Below the pieces are notes generated by a model. The model worked only from the letters and a program-made list of their open reading frames with translations, searched no databases and was not told the DNA's origin. From Virgisporangium aurantiacum (GTDB lineage Bacteria; Actinomycetota; Actinomycetes; Mycobacteriales; Micromonosporaceae), in contig NZ_BOPG01000024.1 of assembly GCF_016863635.1 (NCBI RefSeq), positions 248,001 through 312,000 of the forward strand: a stretch of DNA of 64,000 nucleotides. The letters run 5' to 3'. Both the position numbers and the translations under genes were made by a program. This document shows positions 31,509-40,163 of the stretch, piece after piece (the stretch's first letter is position 1; each line of letters begins with the position of its first letter).

Positions 31509-32392
31509 GCACGCACCGGGAACGTGCCGAAACCGGCCACCCGCGGGGGAGCGGTGTGCAGGCGCGCGCCGGTGGCCGGCAACCGGTCGAGACCCGTGAG
31601 GTGCTCCAGCACGGGCACGCCCGCCGCGAGCAGGATCGAGTGCGCCGGCCGCTCGCGACCGTCGGCGTTGTCGATGTTCACGCTGTCGATGCCGACCAGC
31701 CGGGCGCCGCGTTCGACCAGGGCGGTCGCGCCCTCGGCGGTGAGGTACGGCGCGTCCGGTCCGTAGGCGTCGGTGCCCCAGTTCCGGTCCCAGCCGGTGT
31801 GCAGCAGCACCGCGGCGCCGGCCACGTCGTACGGCGCGACCGCGTTCGCCCCGATCCCGCGTTCGCCGCTGCCGGTCAGCCGCACGACCACCGTCGCCAG
31901 GTCGGCGACCGCGTCCAGCGGCAGGCCGGCCAGGTCGACGCCGTCGGGGTACCGGTGGAACGGGCTGTCCAGGTACGTGCCGGTGTTGCCGACCATGCTG
32001 ATCCGGTCGATCGTGAACTCCGTGCCGGGCGCGTAGTGGTCGCGGGACGCCGCGCGGGTCAGGTGCGGCGTGATCTCGGGGCCGGGCAGGCCGGGGTAGG
32101 TCGTCATGCCGGCGGTGATCACGTGGCTGAGCTCCACGAGCCGGTCACCGCGGTCGGTGGGTTTCGGGGGGACCGTGTTCCGCGGGCCGCGGTGCGGTTC
32201 GGCGACCACGTGGACGTCGCTCAGCCGGACCTCGCCGACCATCAGCAGGCCGAGGTGACGGACGAACAGGTCGGCGAGCGTGTCGGCGTCGACGTCGGCA
32301 CCGGGGACGTCGAGCTTGAAGCCCTGCGCCTGCAGGCCGCCGCCGTTGAGGAAGGTCACGTCGGCGTCGAACGACGCCCGGTACTCGGTCAT
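31490..32392 (-). CDS. Cyclase family protein (kynurenine formamidase-like) with altered metal motif
   Basis: 300 residues. An N-terminal strip of about 70 residues precedes the cyclase domain (RLVELSHVITAGMTTYPG). The metal motif that usually reads HxGTHxDxPxH is NTGTYLDSPFH here: both first histidines are replaced (Asn, Tyr) while Asp and the last His remain. Later conserved segments are intact (VLLHTGWDRNWG; GIDSVNID). The substrate site may use a different metal arrangement or be inactive; I think this is a subfamily feature rather than random decay. It is divergent from a LysR regulator, which probably controls it. Confidence 0.8.
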   Translation of the reverse strand: MTEYRASFDADVTFLNGGGLQAQGFKLDVPGADVDADTLADLFVRHLGLLMVGEVRLSDVHVVAEPHRGPRNTVPPKPTDRGDRLVELSHVITAGMTTYPGLPGPEITPHLTRAASRDHYAPGTEFTIDRISMVGNTGTYLDSPFHRYPDGVDLAGLPLDAVADLATVVVRLTGSGERGIGANAVAPYDVAGAAVLLHTGWDRNWGTDAYGPDAPYLTAEGATALVERGARLVGIDSVNIDNADGRERPAHSILLAAGVPVLEHLTGLDRLPATGARLHTAPPRVAGFGTFPVRAYALLP

Positions 32393-32451
32393 GCATGAAT
32401 CGTCGCGCACTCACGCGTTCAGTACCAGCGAATGATTCTTCACACGGCATG

Positions 32452-32457
32452 TAGCGT
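32452..32457 (+). promoter_or_regulatory. -10 box of leaderless LysR transcript
   Basis: TAGCGT, 6 bases before the ATG at 32464. The gap also holds the perfect dyad GAATGATTC (32430-32438), a candidate operator for the LysR protein. Confidence 0.45.
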
Positions 32458-32463
32458 AACTGA

Positions 32464-33375
32464 ATGCGAATCGACCCGCGCCGGCTCGTCGTCCTGCGCG
32501 CGGTGGCCGACGCGGGCGGGGTGCTGGCCGCCGCGTCCGTGCTGCACCTGACGCCGTCGGCGGTCTCCCAGCACATCGCCCGGCTGGAGGCCGAGACCGG
32601 CGTGACCCTGCTCGACCGGTCCCGCCTGGGCGGCCGGCGGTCGGTCGGGCTCACCGCCGCCGGCCGGCTGCTGGCCCGCCACGCCGCCCGGCTCACCGAT
32701 GTGCTCGCCGCCGCCGAGCACGACCTGGCCGCGCTCACCGGCCAGGTCAGCGGGCCCGTCGTGGTGGGCGCGTTCCCGACCGCGGTGCGGCACATCGTCG
32801 CCCCGGCCGCCGTCGCGCTGGCGACGACCGCGCCCGGCCTCACCGTCCACATCAGACAGACCGAGCCCGGACCGGGCCGCGCGGTTCTGCGCTCCGGCGG
32901 CCTCGACCTGCTCATCACCGAGACCGACGCGGCCGACCCGCACGCCGACCTGCGCGGCCTGACCGCGACCCGGCTCTTCGACGACCCGTACCGCGTGGTC
33001 GTCCCGGCCGACTGGGGACCGGTGGCGGGCCTCGACGCGCTGTTCGGCCGCCCCTGGGTCGACGGCCCGCCCGACTCGGCCGCGCGGCGCGTCCTCGACC
33101 GGGTCGCCGCCGACCACGACGTCGTGCTCGACCGCCCGCACGAGTGCCTGGAGTTCCCGGCCGTGCTCGCCGTCGTCGCGGCCGGGCTGGCGGCCGGGAT
33201 CGTGCCCGCGCTGGCCCTCCCGGCGGAGGTGCCCGGCGTGCGCGTCGTCGACGGCCCACCGGTCGGTGCCCGCCGCCTCGACCTGGTCCACCGCCGCGGC
33301 CGCCACGAACCCGGCGCGGCCGCATTGCTGGTGACCGGCGAACTCCTCGCCCGTGGTGCGACAATCCTGCGGTGA
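32464..33375 (+). CDS. LysR family transcriptional regulator
   Basis: 303 residues. N-terminal winged helix-turn-helix with the standard LysR signature (LTPSAVSQHIARLEAETGVTL, GRRSVGLTAAGRLL), then a periplasmic-binding-type effector domain starting GPVVVGAFPTA. It is divergent from the cyclase/membrane-protein pair and 4-base coupled (GTGA) to the downstream cyclodeaminase-like gene, so it probably controls one or both. Effector unknown. Confidence 0.9.
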   Translation: MRIDPRRLVVLRAVADAGGVLAAASVLHLTPSAVSQHIARLEAETGVTLLDRSRLGGRRSVGLTAAGRLLARHAARLTDVLAAAEHDLAALTGQVSGPVVVGAFPTAVRHIVAPAAVALATTAPGLTVHIRQTEPGPGRAVLRSGGLDLLITETDAADPHADLRGLTATRLFDDPYRVVVPADWGPVAGLDALFGRPWVDGPPDSAARRVLDRVAADHDVVLDRPHECLEFPAVLAVVAAGLAAGIVPALALPAEVPGVRVVDGPPVGARRLDLVHRRGRHEPGAAALLVTGELLARGATILR

Positions 33376-34301
33376 ATGCGCCGCGGATCGTCGACGCCGA
33401 GGGGGTCTTCGCGGCCTGTGGACCGGCCGCGGCCGTCTGGGCCGTCACCGCGGCGTTGCGGACCGGGTTCGACCCGGCCACCGACCTGCCGCGCCACGGG
33501 GTGCCGGTGGGTTCCGGGCAGCTGCTGCTGATGCCGTCCGACGGCGCGGCGCACGTGGGCGTCAAGGTGGTGACGATGGCGCCGGACAACCCGGCGCGCG
33601 GGCTGCCCCGGGTGCAGGCGTCGTACCTGATGTTCGACGCCCGCTCGCTCGGCCTGGTCGCGGTGCTCGACGGCACGGCGTTGACGACGTTGCGCACGCC
33701 TGCCGTCTCGGTGGCGGCGGTCGCGCACCGGTTGACCGGGCCCGGACCGGTGTCGGTGGTCGTGTTCGGGGCCGGGCCGCAGGCACACGGTCACGTCGAG
33801 ACGCTCGCCGCGGTGCTGGCGCCGCGTGCTCTCCGCGTCACCGTGATAGCGCGTGACCCGGCACGCGCGGTACCGCCCGGCGGTGCCGCGGTGGTCGCGG
33901 CCGGGGACCCGGCGGCAAGCGACGCCCTCCGCGCGGCCGACGTGGTCGTGTGCGCGACCTCCGCGCGGACGCCGCTGTTCGACGCCGACCTGATCGCCGA
34001 CGCGGCGGTGGTGATCGCGGTCGGCTCGCACGAACCCGACGCCCGCGAACTGCCCGCCGCGCTGTGCGCCCGGGCGACCGTGGTGGTCGAGGACGTGGCC
34101 ACCGCGCTGCGCGAGGCCGGCGACGTGTGCCTCGCCATCGGGGAGAACGCCCTGCGCCCGGCCGACCTGGTGCCGATGCGCGACGTGGTGACCGGCCGCA
34201 CCGTGCCCGCCCTGGACCGGCCGCTGGTGTTCAAGAGCGTCGGCATGTCGTGGGAGGACCTGGTGGTGGCCGAGGCCGTCCTCCGGCGAATTCCGCCGTA
34301 G
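33372..34301 (+). CDS. Ornithine cyclodeaminase / mu-crystallin family protein
   Basis: 309 residues from a GTG that overlaps the LysR stop. Typical family features: GVKVVTMAPDNPARGLPRVQ (substrate-binding Lys), the Rossmann motif VVVFGAGPQAHGHVETL, VCATSARTPLFD and VAVGSHEPDARELP. Members are NAD(P)-dependent imine reductases, ornithine cyclodeaminases or alanine/arginine dehydrogenases. The catalytic Asp of true cyclodeaminases (in the SHxPDxxE region) is present as PDARELP. Coupling to LysR suggests a regulated amino-acid pathway. Confidence 0.88.
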   Translation: MNAPRIVDAEGVFAACGPAAAVWAVTAALRTGFDPATDLPRHGVPVGSGQLLLMPSDGAAHVGVKVVTMAPDNPARGLPRVQASYLMFDARSLGLVAVLDGTALTTLRTPAVSVAAVAHRLTGPGPVSVVVFGAGPQAHGHVETLAAVLAPRALRVTVIARDPARAVPPGGAAVVAAGDPAASDALRAADVVVCATSARTPLFDADLIADAAVVIAVGSHEPDARELPAALCARATVVVEDVATALREAGDVCLAIGENALRPADLVPMRDVVTGRTVPALDRPLVFKSVGMSWEDLVVAEAVLRRIPP

Positions 34302-34338
34302 CTTGTCCACCGTCCCCGCCCTGCGGGAGGCTTCCACC

Positions 34339-35340
34339 ATGCGCCCGGCGATCCCCGTGCTCGTGCTGCTCCTCCTGGCCGGCTGCGCCGGAACCGGGAC
34401 CGGGTCCGACGCCGGCGAACCGGTCGTGCCTGTGCCGACGGGCGTCGCCGAGGTGAACGACGCCTGGACGTCGTGCGCCGCGGTGGGTGCACCGATCCCC
34501 GACGAAGGGCGGGTGGCGCCGACCCGGCGTCCCCGGCTGGGCGCCGACTTCCACGCGACGTCCGTGGTCGTGTGCGACCAGATCTCGGAGAAGCGGGCCG
34601 ACGGCGGCATGGACCTCGTGAACATCGAGGGACGAGCGACCGCCAAAAACGGCGTGGCCGCGCTCGTCGACGCCGTGCGGCTGCCGAACGCCCCGCCTCC
34701 GAAGGAGGAGAACTACGGGTGCGCCCTGGACGGGCCGGCCGTGACCTGGTTCGCCCTCGTCGACGATGTCGGGCGGTGGGTCCGGCCGGGACTGCCGGCC
34801 GACGCCTGCGGCGGGGTCCGTCACGAGGTGGCGAACGCGGTCGGGAAATTGACGGTGCGGCGGGTCTCCACGGTTCCGGTCCGCGAGCTCGTGTCGGCGG
34901 CGGCCGGCGCGACCGGCTGCGTCCAGGAGTGGGCGGACATGGTGTGGGTCACCGGTCAGGAGCAGCGGCAGAACCCGCCGCCGGCCGTCCGGGAGAACCC
35001 GCTGGCGGCGGCGCCGCGGGTGCGCGTCTGCGTGTACGGCGTCCCGACGAGCGAGCAGGGCGGCGCGAAACCGGTCGGTCGGTTCGAGCGCGGCGGCGTG
35101 CTGCCCCAGGAGCGCCGCACCGTTCTGACCGCGGCGGTCACGGCGACGATCGCGGCGCCGTCCTGCGCCACGCCGGCAAGCCGGTTCGCGGTCGCCCATC
35201 CGGCCGACGGCACCGCCGGCGCGATCTACGTCGAACTCGACGGGTGCCGGCGGGTCCTGGTGGAGCCTGCCGGCGGCGGAGGCGGAGCGTGGCTCGGCAC
35301 GGCCGACGCCACGCTGATCGCGCTGGTGGGGAACCCGTGA
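34339..35340 (+). CDS. Hypothetical lipoprotein
   Basis: 333 residues from the ATG at 34339, which has GGGAGG 8 bases upstream. The signal MRPAIPVLVLLLLAGCAG ends in a clean lipobox (LAGC). The mature protein is beta-rich with several cysteines (SCAAVG, VVCDQIS, YGCALDG, DACGGV) and no recognised domain. Related lipoproteins with TSCAAVG-like starts are common in actinomycetes, and no function is known to me. Its stop overlaps the deaminase start as GTGA, though cytosolic deamination and a surface protein have no obvious link. Confidence 0.8.
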   Translation: MRPAIPVLVLLLLAGCAGTGTGSDAGEPVVPVPTGVAEVNDAWTSCAAVGAPIPDEGRVAPTRRPRLGADFHATSVVVCDQISEKRADGGMDLVNIEGRATAKNGVAALVDAVRLPNAPPPKEENYGCALDGPAVTWFALVDDVGRWVRPGLPADACGGVRHEVANAVGKLTVRRVSTVPVRELVSAAAGATGCVQEWADMVWVTGQEQRQNPPPAVRENPLAAAPRVRVCVYGVPTSEQGGAKPVGRFERGGVLPQERRTVLTAAVTATIAAPSCATPASRFAVAHPADGTAGAIYVELDGCRRVLVEPAGGGGGAWLGTADATLIALVGNP

Positions 35341-35951
35341 CGTCGGCCTGGGAAAGCCTCGAACCGCCGTGGCGCGAGTGCTTCCTGCTCGCCTGGGAAT
35401 CGTTCGGGGCCGGCAGCATCCCCGTCGGCGCCGTGCTTCTCGACGGAGCCGGCACCACGGTCTCCCGCGGCCGCAACCGCCGCAACGAACGGTCCGGCCC
35501 GGCCGGGCAGCTCCGCGCGAGCGGCCTCGCCCACGCCGAGATCAACGCCCTGGTGACGCTGCCGCCCGCCGACTACAGCGACCACGTCATGTACACCACG
35601 CTCGAACCGTGCCTGCTGTGTACGGCGGCGCTGCGGCAGTGCCACGTCGGCACGGTCCGGTTCGCCGGCCCGGACCCGATGTTCGCGGGCGTCGACCGGA
35701 TCCCCGACCTCGACCCGTTCCTCGCCCGCCGGTGGACGCGCCGGGACGGACCGCTCGGCGGACCCTTCGGACGCCTGGCGGTGGTGCTCCACCTGGTGTG
35801 GGCGGTGGAGAACGGCGCACAGTCCCTTGTGGACGGTCACGCCGACACGATGCCGGACGAGCTGCGCGCCGCCCGGAACCTGGCCGGCGCCCCGGCGGAC
35901 CGCCTCCGTAGGCTGCCCCTCCCGGAAGCGCTGCCCACCCTCCTCGGGTGA
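35337..35951 (+). CDS. Nucleoside/tRNA adenosine deaminase-like protein (CDA fold)
   Basis: 204 residues. The zinc site of the cytidine deaminase superfamily is complete: HAEINAL (His and catalytic Glu) and EPCLLC (P-C-x-x-C). The N-terminal stretch with IPVGAVLLDGAGTTVSRGRN is as in TadA/guanine deaminase-like proteins, but the spacing is larger and the protein extends about 60 residues past the core. It is probably a free-nucleoside or base deaminase rather than the housekeeping TadA. Substrate unknown. Confidence 0.85.
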   Translation: MTSAWESLEPPWRECFLLAWESFGAGSIPVGAVLLDGAGTTVSRGRNRRNERSGPAGQLRASGLAHAEINALVTLPPADYSDHVMYTTLEPCLLCTAALRQCHVGTVRFAGPDPMFAGVDRIPDLDPFLARRWTRRDGPLGGPFGRLAVVLHLVWAVENGAQSLVDGHADTMPDELRAARNLAGAPADRLRRLPLPEALPTLLG

Positions 35952-35954
35952 CGG

Positions 35955-36758
35955 CTATCCCGCGAGTTCCGCCGCCACCGCGTCGGCGCCGAGGGCGATC
36001 ATCCACGACAGCGGCGCGTCGGGGAGGAACGCCGTCATCACGTCGGTGAGCTCCGCCTTCTGCCCGTCCGTCAGCGCCGGTGCCCCGGCCGCGAGCCGCC
36101 GGACGACCTCGCGGTACATCATGAGGTAGCGCCGCTGGTCGGCCAGCATGCGCACGTCGCCGGGCGCGCCGTGGCCGGGCCGCAGCGTGTGCCCGGCGAG
36201 CCGGTCGGCGAGGCCGTCGAGCGCCGCCAGCCAGGCGCCGGTGTGACCGTCGGCGGTGTACGGGTGGGTGCCGTGGAACGCCAGGTCGCCGATGAACGCC
36301 GTGTCGCCGAGCGTCAGGTAGGAGTCGGCGTGGCTTTCGGCGGCGCCGACCGCGTGCAGCGTGAACCGCAGGCCGCCGAGGTCGACGCTCTCGCCGTCGG
36401 TCAGAAGCGAGTCGGGGACGCGGTGGGTGGCCGGCCATTCCGCGCCGTACACCGGTTGCCACTGCTCGCGTTTGGCGTCGGCGATGGCGGCGATCGTGTC
36501 GGCGACGTCCTTGGCCGCGAACACCGGCACGTCGTCGGCGGCGAGCGTGGGCAGGCCGTTGAAGTGGTCCGGGTGCGCGTGCGTCACGAAGACGCCGAGC
36601 AGCGGCTTGCGCAGCGCCGTGAGCCGCGCGTCGAGCGCGTCGATGTCGGACTGCAGCAGGTTCGCGTCGACGAGCACGACCCCGTCGTCCGCCTCGACGA
36701 GGTAGCTGTTGACGAGCAGCCCGGCCTCGGCGGCGGTGTAGGTGTGGATGCGGTGCAT
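35955..36758 (-). CDS. MBL-fold metallo-hydrolase
   Basis: 267 residues with the beta-lactamase-fold metal motif THAHPDHFNGL, a downstream Asp (FIGDLAFHGTHPY) and His (LRPGHGAPGD), so the di-metal site looks complete. An extra His (ESHADSY) fits the usual third ligand. These enzymes hydrolyse thioesters, lactones or beta-lactams; the sequence does not say which. It is convergent with the deaminase gene. Leaderless-type promoter: TAGCGT 7 bases before the ATG. Confidence 0.9.
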   Translation of the reverse strand: MHRIHTYTAAEAGLLVNSYLVEADDGVVLVDANLLQSDIDALDARLTALRKPLLGVFVTHAHPDHFNGLPTLAADDVPVFAAKDVADTIAAIADAKREQWQPVYGAEWPATHRVPDSLLTDGESVDLGGLRFTLHAVGAAESHADSYLTLGDTAFIGDLAFHGTHPYTADGHTGAWLAALDGLADRLAGHTLRPGHGAPGDVRMLADQRRYLMMYREVVRRLAAGAPALTDGQKAELTDVMTAFLPDAPLSWMIALGADAVAAELAG

Positions 36759-36765
36759 GGATCCG

Positions 36766-36771
36766 ACGCTA
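36766..36771 (-). promoter_or_regulatory. -10 box of leaderless MBL transcript
   Basis: Minus-strand TAGCGT, 7 bases before the ATG at 36758. Confidence 0.45.
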
Positions 36772-36795
36772 GGCGGCGCGATCGCGGCCGGACAG

Positions 36796-36816
36796 AAGGC
36801 ACTTCGCGGTGCCCTT
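36796..36816 (-). terminator. Hairpin downstream of lectin/LamG gene
   Basis: On the minus strand AAGGGCACC and GTGCCTT form a stem (one bulged C) around a short GC-rich loop, 12 bases past the stop at 36828. No U-tract, as usual in this GC range. It also lies just upstream of the MBL promoter. Confidence 0.4.
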
Positions 36817-36827
36817 TCGACGGTCGG

Positions 36828-37868
36828 TCAGTTCAGTCGCAGGACGCGGTAGGTGGCCACTTCGAGCTGATACTCCGCGGAGATCAGCCCGGTGAGCCCG
36901 CCGGTCAGGTGCCGGTTGTCGGTGACCGTCTTGAGTTTGGCGCCGTCCACGAGGAAGGTCACGACGTTGCCGTCGACCTCGAGGCGGTAGGTGTGCCACT
37001 CGCTCTCCGGGGCGAACGGCTCACCGTACTCGAGGATGTTGTCGTCGTTCTCGCTGATCAACGTCGCGCCGTCCCACCGGACCACCCCGGCGTACCCACC
37101 GCCGCCGGTGCCGCGCCGGGCCGCCAGTCCGAAGACCCGGCAGCAGCCGCCGCCGCGGACAACCCGGATCTTCGCCTCGATCGCGTAGTCGGCGAGCTGT
37201 TCGGTGTCGTAGGGGGCGAGAAGCGGTTTGAGGCTGCCGCTCGTGCCGTCGTTGACCAGGACGCCGCGAAGCACCTTCCAGGACGGGTGGCCGACCCAGC
37301 CGCCGAGCCCCGACGACCAGTCCGCGGCGTAGAGGACCGTGGCGGTCCCGCCCGGGTCCGCCGCCGTGGTGGTGTCGACGGTCAGATCGAGCGCGCCGGC
37401 GTTGTCGCCGAGGCAACGGTCGTCGTCGTGGATCCGGAACGCCACGTCACCCGCGGCGGGCGCGGTCAGGGCGGTGTCCGTGGGCACCACGAAGGGCGGG
37501 CCGTCGCCGATGCGGGCCAGCAGGCGTCCGTAGGGTTGGTCGGTGAGGATCTTGCAGCCCTGGTAGATCTGCCGGTCGACCTCGGGCGTGTACCCGGCGG
37601 GTCCGACCCGGGGAAGGCCGGGGGATCCGACCGTCCAGTCGCCCGACCGGTGACCCACCCGGAACGTCTGTCCGGTGTCGACCCGGATGCCGGTCGGCTG
37701 CCACCCGGTCTCCGATCGCACCGTGACGCCGGTGGGGGCCGCCCCGGCCGGCCCGGCCACGGCCAGGAACGATGCCGCGACGACGGCGATCTGGGCGACC
37801 GTTCCGAGGGCTTTGTCATGCGTCAACGGTAGGCTCGTGCCCGCCCGGGGATACCCGGAATCGATCAC
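36828..37868 (-). CDS. Secreted protein with PA-IL-like lectin and LamG/DUF1080-like domains
   Basis: 346 residues from the GTG that overlaps the preceding stop (GTGA); a TTG about 20 codons later would give a more usual signal peptide. The hydrophobic core VAQIAVVAASFLAVAGPAGA and AGA/AP cleavage mark export. The first half has the galactose-binding PA-IL/LecA-like pattern (TGIRVDTGQTFRV, LLARIGDGPPFVV, GDVAFRIHDDD). The second half is a concanavalin-like jelly roll of the LamG/3-keto-disaccharide hydrolase type (DWSSGLGGWVG, WHTYRLEVDGNVVTFLVDG). A sugar-binding or glycan-active surface role is likely. Confidence 0.75.
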   Translation of the reverse strand: MIDSGYPRAGTSLPLTHDKALGTVAQIAVVAASFLAVAGPAGAAPTGVTVRSETGWQPTGIRVDTGQTFRVGHRSGDWTVGSPGLPRVGPAGYTPEVDRQIYQGCKILTDQPYGRLLARIGDGPPFVVPTDTALTAPAAGDVAFRIHDDDRCLGDNAGALDLTVDTTTAADPGGTATVLYAADWSSGLGGWVGHPSWKVLRGVLVNDGTSGSLKPLLAPYDTEQLADYAIEAKIRVVRGGGCCRVFGLAARRGTGGGGYAGVVRWDGATLISENDDNILEYGEPFAPESEWHTYRLEVDGNVVTFLVDGAKLKTVTDNRHLTGGLTGLISAEYQLEVATYRVLRLN

Positions 37869-38320
37869 CTGGCCGCCGGGGGCACCCAGGCCCGCGGGCC
37901 GGGCGGGTCGTCGTCGAACTCCTCCTCGGTCAGCCCGGTCGCGAACGGGAACAGGCGGAGTTCGTAGCGGCGCCCCTCGTGCGGTTCCGCCGCGGCAAGA
38001 TCTTCGAGGACGTCGAGCAGGCGGCGCCGGTGCGCGGCCGGCAGTTCGTCGAGGTCGGAGACGACGCTCTCCAGCACCTTCACCACCACGTGGGAGTCGA
38101 CCTCGTCCTCGTCGCACGTGTCGAGCCACCACGCGAGGTCCACGACGACGCCGGCCATCGCCGTCACCGACGCCGGATCCGGCTCGCCGACCGCGTGCCG
38201 GAAGGCCGCCACGGCGGCCGGGTCGACCTGGTCGGCCAGGTACCAGTCGAGCCACTCGAGGACGCCGGTGTGGATGCCGTGGAGCACGCCGGCCAGCGCG
38301 GCGTCGTCATCGACGGTCAT
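37865..38320 (-). CDS. Hypothetical acidic protein
   Basis: 151 residues, strongly acidic, mostly helical by composition (VLEWLDWYLADQV, RRLLDVLEDLAAAEP), no signal or membrane segment. I do not recognise it. Stop overlaps the GTG of the secreted lectin-like gene, so the two are cotranslated. TACCGT lies 8 bases before the ATG, and no ribosome site is seen. Confidence 0.65.
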   Translation of the reverse strand: MTVDDDAALAGVLHGIHTGVLEWLDWYLADQVDPAAVAAFRHAVGEPDPASVTAMAGVVVDLAWWLDTCDEDEVDSHVVVKVLESVVSDLDELPAAHRRRLLDVLEDLAAAEPHEGRRYELRLFPFATGLTEEEFDDDPPGPRAWVPPAAR

Positions 38321-38349
38321 GCCCGCCGACGGTACCGGACAATCAGGGG

Positions 38350-38955
38350 GTGTCGACCACCATCGCCGGCCTCGCCGCCGACCCCGAACCGTTGACGCGG
38401 CGGTTGACCGTCGCCGGTACCGCCTTCACGTTCCGGGCGTTGGTCGCCGGTGACGCCGCTGCGATGGCGGCGTTCCTCGCCGGTCTCGGCGACCCCGCCC
38501 GCGGGTTCTGGCACGGCGACGCCGATCCGCACGCGCAGGCGGCCGAGTGGACCGACGCGATCGGGCGGTACGACAAGCTGCGACTCGTCGTGCACGAGCC
38601 CGACAGGCCCGACCGCCTCGACGGCATGGTCGACCTCAGCTTCTCGCTGCCCGACGGGTACGAGATCACCCGGTACGCGCGCCACGGCATCGCGCTGGAC
38701 CCGGACCGCACCGTCCGGTTCGGACCGTGCGTCGCCGACGCCCGCCGGGGCGGCGGTCTCGCGGCCGCGCTGCTCCCGCCGACGTGGGACGTCGTGCGCA
38801 TGCTCGGCTGCCACCGGGTCGTGCTGTACGGGGGAGTGCATGCGGAAAACGGTCGGGCGCAACGGTTCTACCGCCGTCACGGGTTCGTCGACGTCGGCCC
38901 GTTCGTCGACGACACCGGGACCGACGGCATCGACATGATGCTCGACCTCGCGTGA
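38350..38955 (+). CDS. GNAT family N-acetyltransferase
   Basis: 201 residues from a GTG at 38350 (GGGG directly upstream). The acetyl-CoA region is recognisable: VRFGPCVADARRGGGLAAALL (variant of R/Q-x-x-G-x-G/A), then the NGRAQRFYRRHGFVDVG motif of the last strands. Substrate unknown. The last 79 bases overlap the convergent FAD oxidase gene, whose own tail is poorly conserved, so the GNAT end is the more trustworthy one. Confidence 0.8.
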   Translation: MSTTIAGLAADPEPLTRRLTVAGTAFTFRALVAGDAAAMAAFLAGLGDPARGFWHGDADPHAQAAEWTDAIGRYDKLRLVVHEPDRPDRLDGMVDLSFSLPDGYEITRYARHGIALDPDRTVRFGPCVADARRGGGLAAALLPPTWDVVRMLGCHRVVLYGGVHAENGRAQRFYRRHGFVDVGPFVDDTGTDGIDMMLDLA

Positions 38956-40151
38956 GCCGGCGCCGGAGCGAACACCCCCGCCGGATCGTGCCGCGCGCGG
39001 ATGCGCCGCAGCCGGTCGGTGTTGCCGAGGTGATAGCTCTCCGGCGGCAGCCCCGGCTCGGGAAAGTTCGGGTACGCCCCGCCGGTGCCGTGCGGATGCG
39101 TGATGGCGTACGACTCGTCGAGCCACCCACCGGGACGGTCCGCGGGCGCGACGGTGGCCGTCTGCTTGAGCAGGAACCGGGCGTCGCGGTGCGGGAACGC
39201 GGTCGCGTCGGCGGGGACGCGGTTGTAGGCACCGCCCCACGGTGAGAAGTCGAGTTCGCGCTCCTCGCCGGGTACCCGGTCGGCGGTCAGCCGCCCGATC
39301 AGGTCGGCCGCGGGCACCGTCGACCGGAAGAACTCCGAGTGCAGGTAGGCGAAGCGGGTGTCGGGGGAGTCGTCGCCGGCGAGCCGGCGCTTCGTGTCGC
39401 GGTGGGTGCCGTGCTCACGTGCGTCCGACATGGTCGTGCCGCCGATCAGGGTGACGAGGCCCGAGACGGCCGCGGGCGAGGGCGCCGCGCCGAAGACCGC
39501 GACCACGAGTGGCCGGGCCGGGTCCGCCGGAGCGGTGACGACCAGGCTCGGCGCGAACGCCTCGTCGAGGCCGGGCACCGCCTGCTGCCACGATTCGAGG
39601 ACGTCGACGGCCGCGTCCGCCGGGAAGGTGAGGCGGAACGCGGTGGAGTCCGGTGCCGGGACGGTGCGGAACGTCAGCGACGTGACGACGCCCGGCGCCC
39701 CGCCCCCGCGCAGCATCCACAGCAGCTCGTCGTCGGCCTCCGTGACGCGGCCGTCGGCGAGCACGAGCGTGGCGGCGAGGAGGCTGTCGCAGGTGAGCCC
39801 GTGGCGGCGGCCGAGGATGCCGAGCCCGCCACCGAGCGTCAGCCCCGCGATGCCGACGGTCGGGCCGCAGCCGGCCGGGATGGTCCGCCCGTGCGCGGCC
39901 AGCGTGTCGTAGACCTCGGCGAGGCGGGTGCCGGCACCGACGACGGCCCGGTCGCCGTCGACCTCCACGCCCGCCATCGGGCCGACGTCGAGCACCAGGC
40001 CGGTGGTGCTGGACCGGCCCGCGAAGCAGTGCCCGCCGCCGCGCACGGCGACCGGCAGATCGTTGTCGCGGAGCGCGGCGACGACGTCGGCGGGCGTGGC
40101 GCAGGGGCGGACGGCGGCGGCCCGGATGCCGGCGAAACGCGGAAGGACCAT
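38877..40151 (-). CDS. FAD-binding oxidoreductase, berberine bridge enzyme type
   Basis: 424 residues. FAD domain (PCATPADVVAALR, RGGGHCFAGRS with the His for covalent FAD attachment) and AGCGPTVGIAGLTLGGGLG with the Cys that gives a second covalent bond in BBE-like enzymes, so a bicovalent flavin is plausible. The C-terminal BBE motif is YPNFPEPGLPPESYHLGN. The usual end is near RHDPAGVFAPAP; the last 25 residues are Ser/Pro-rich and antisense to the GNAT gene, probably an accidental extension. Such oxidases act on sugars or aromatic natural products. Confidence 0.88.
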   Translation of the reverse strand: MVLPRFAGIRAAAVRPCATPADVVAALRDNDLPVAVRGGGHCFAGRSSTTGLVLDVGPMAGVEVDGDRAVVGAGTRLAEVYDTLAAHGRTIPAGCGPTVGIAGLTLGGGLGILGRRHGLTCDSLLAATLVLADGRVTEADDELLWMLRGGGAPGVVTSLTFRTVPAPDSTAFRLTFPADAAVDVLESWQQAVPGLDEAFAPSLVVTAPADPARPLVVAVFGAAPSPAAVSGLVTLIGGTTMSDAREHGTHRDTKRRLAGDDSPDTRFAYLHSEFFRSTVPAADLIGRLTADRVPGEERELDFSPWGGAYNRVPADATAFPHRDARFLLKQTATVAPADRPGGWLDESYAITHPHGTGGAYPNFPEPGLPPESYHLGNTDRLRRIRARHDPAGVFAPAPAHARSSIMSMPSVPVSSTNGPTSTNP

Positions 40152-40157
40152 CGAACC

Positions 40158-40163
40158 ACCCTA
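40158..40163 (-). promoter_or_regulatory. -10 box of leaderless FAD oxidase transcript
   Basis: Minus-strand TAGGGT, 6 bases before the ATG at 40151. It overlaps the TAG stop of trpS. Confidence 0.45.
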
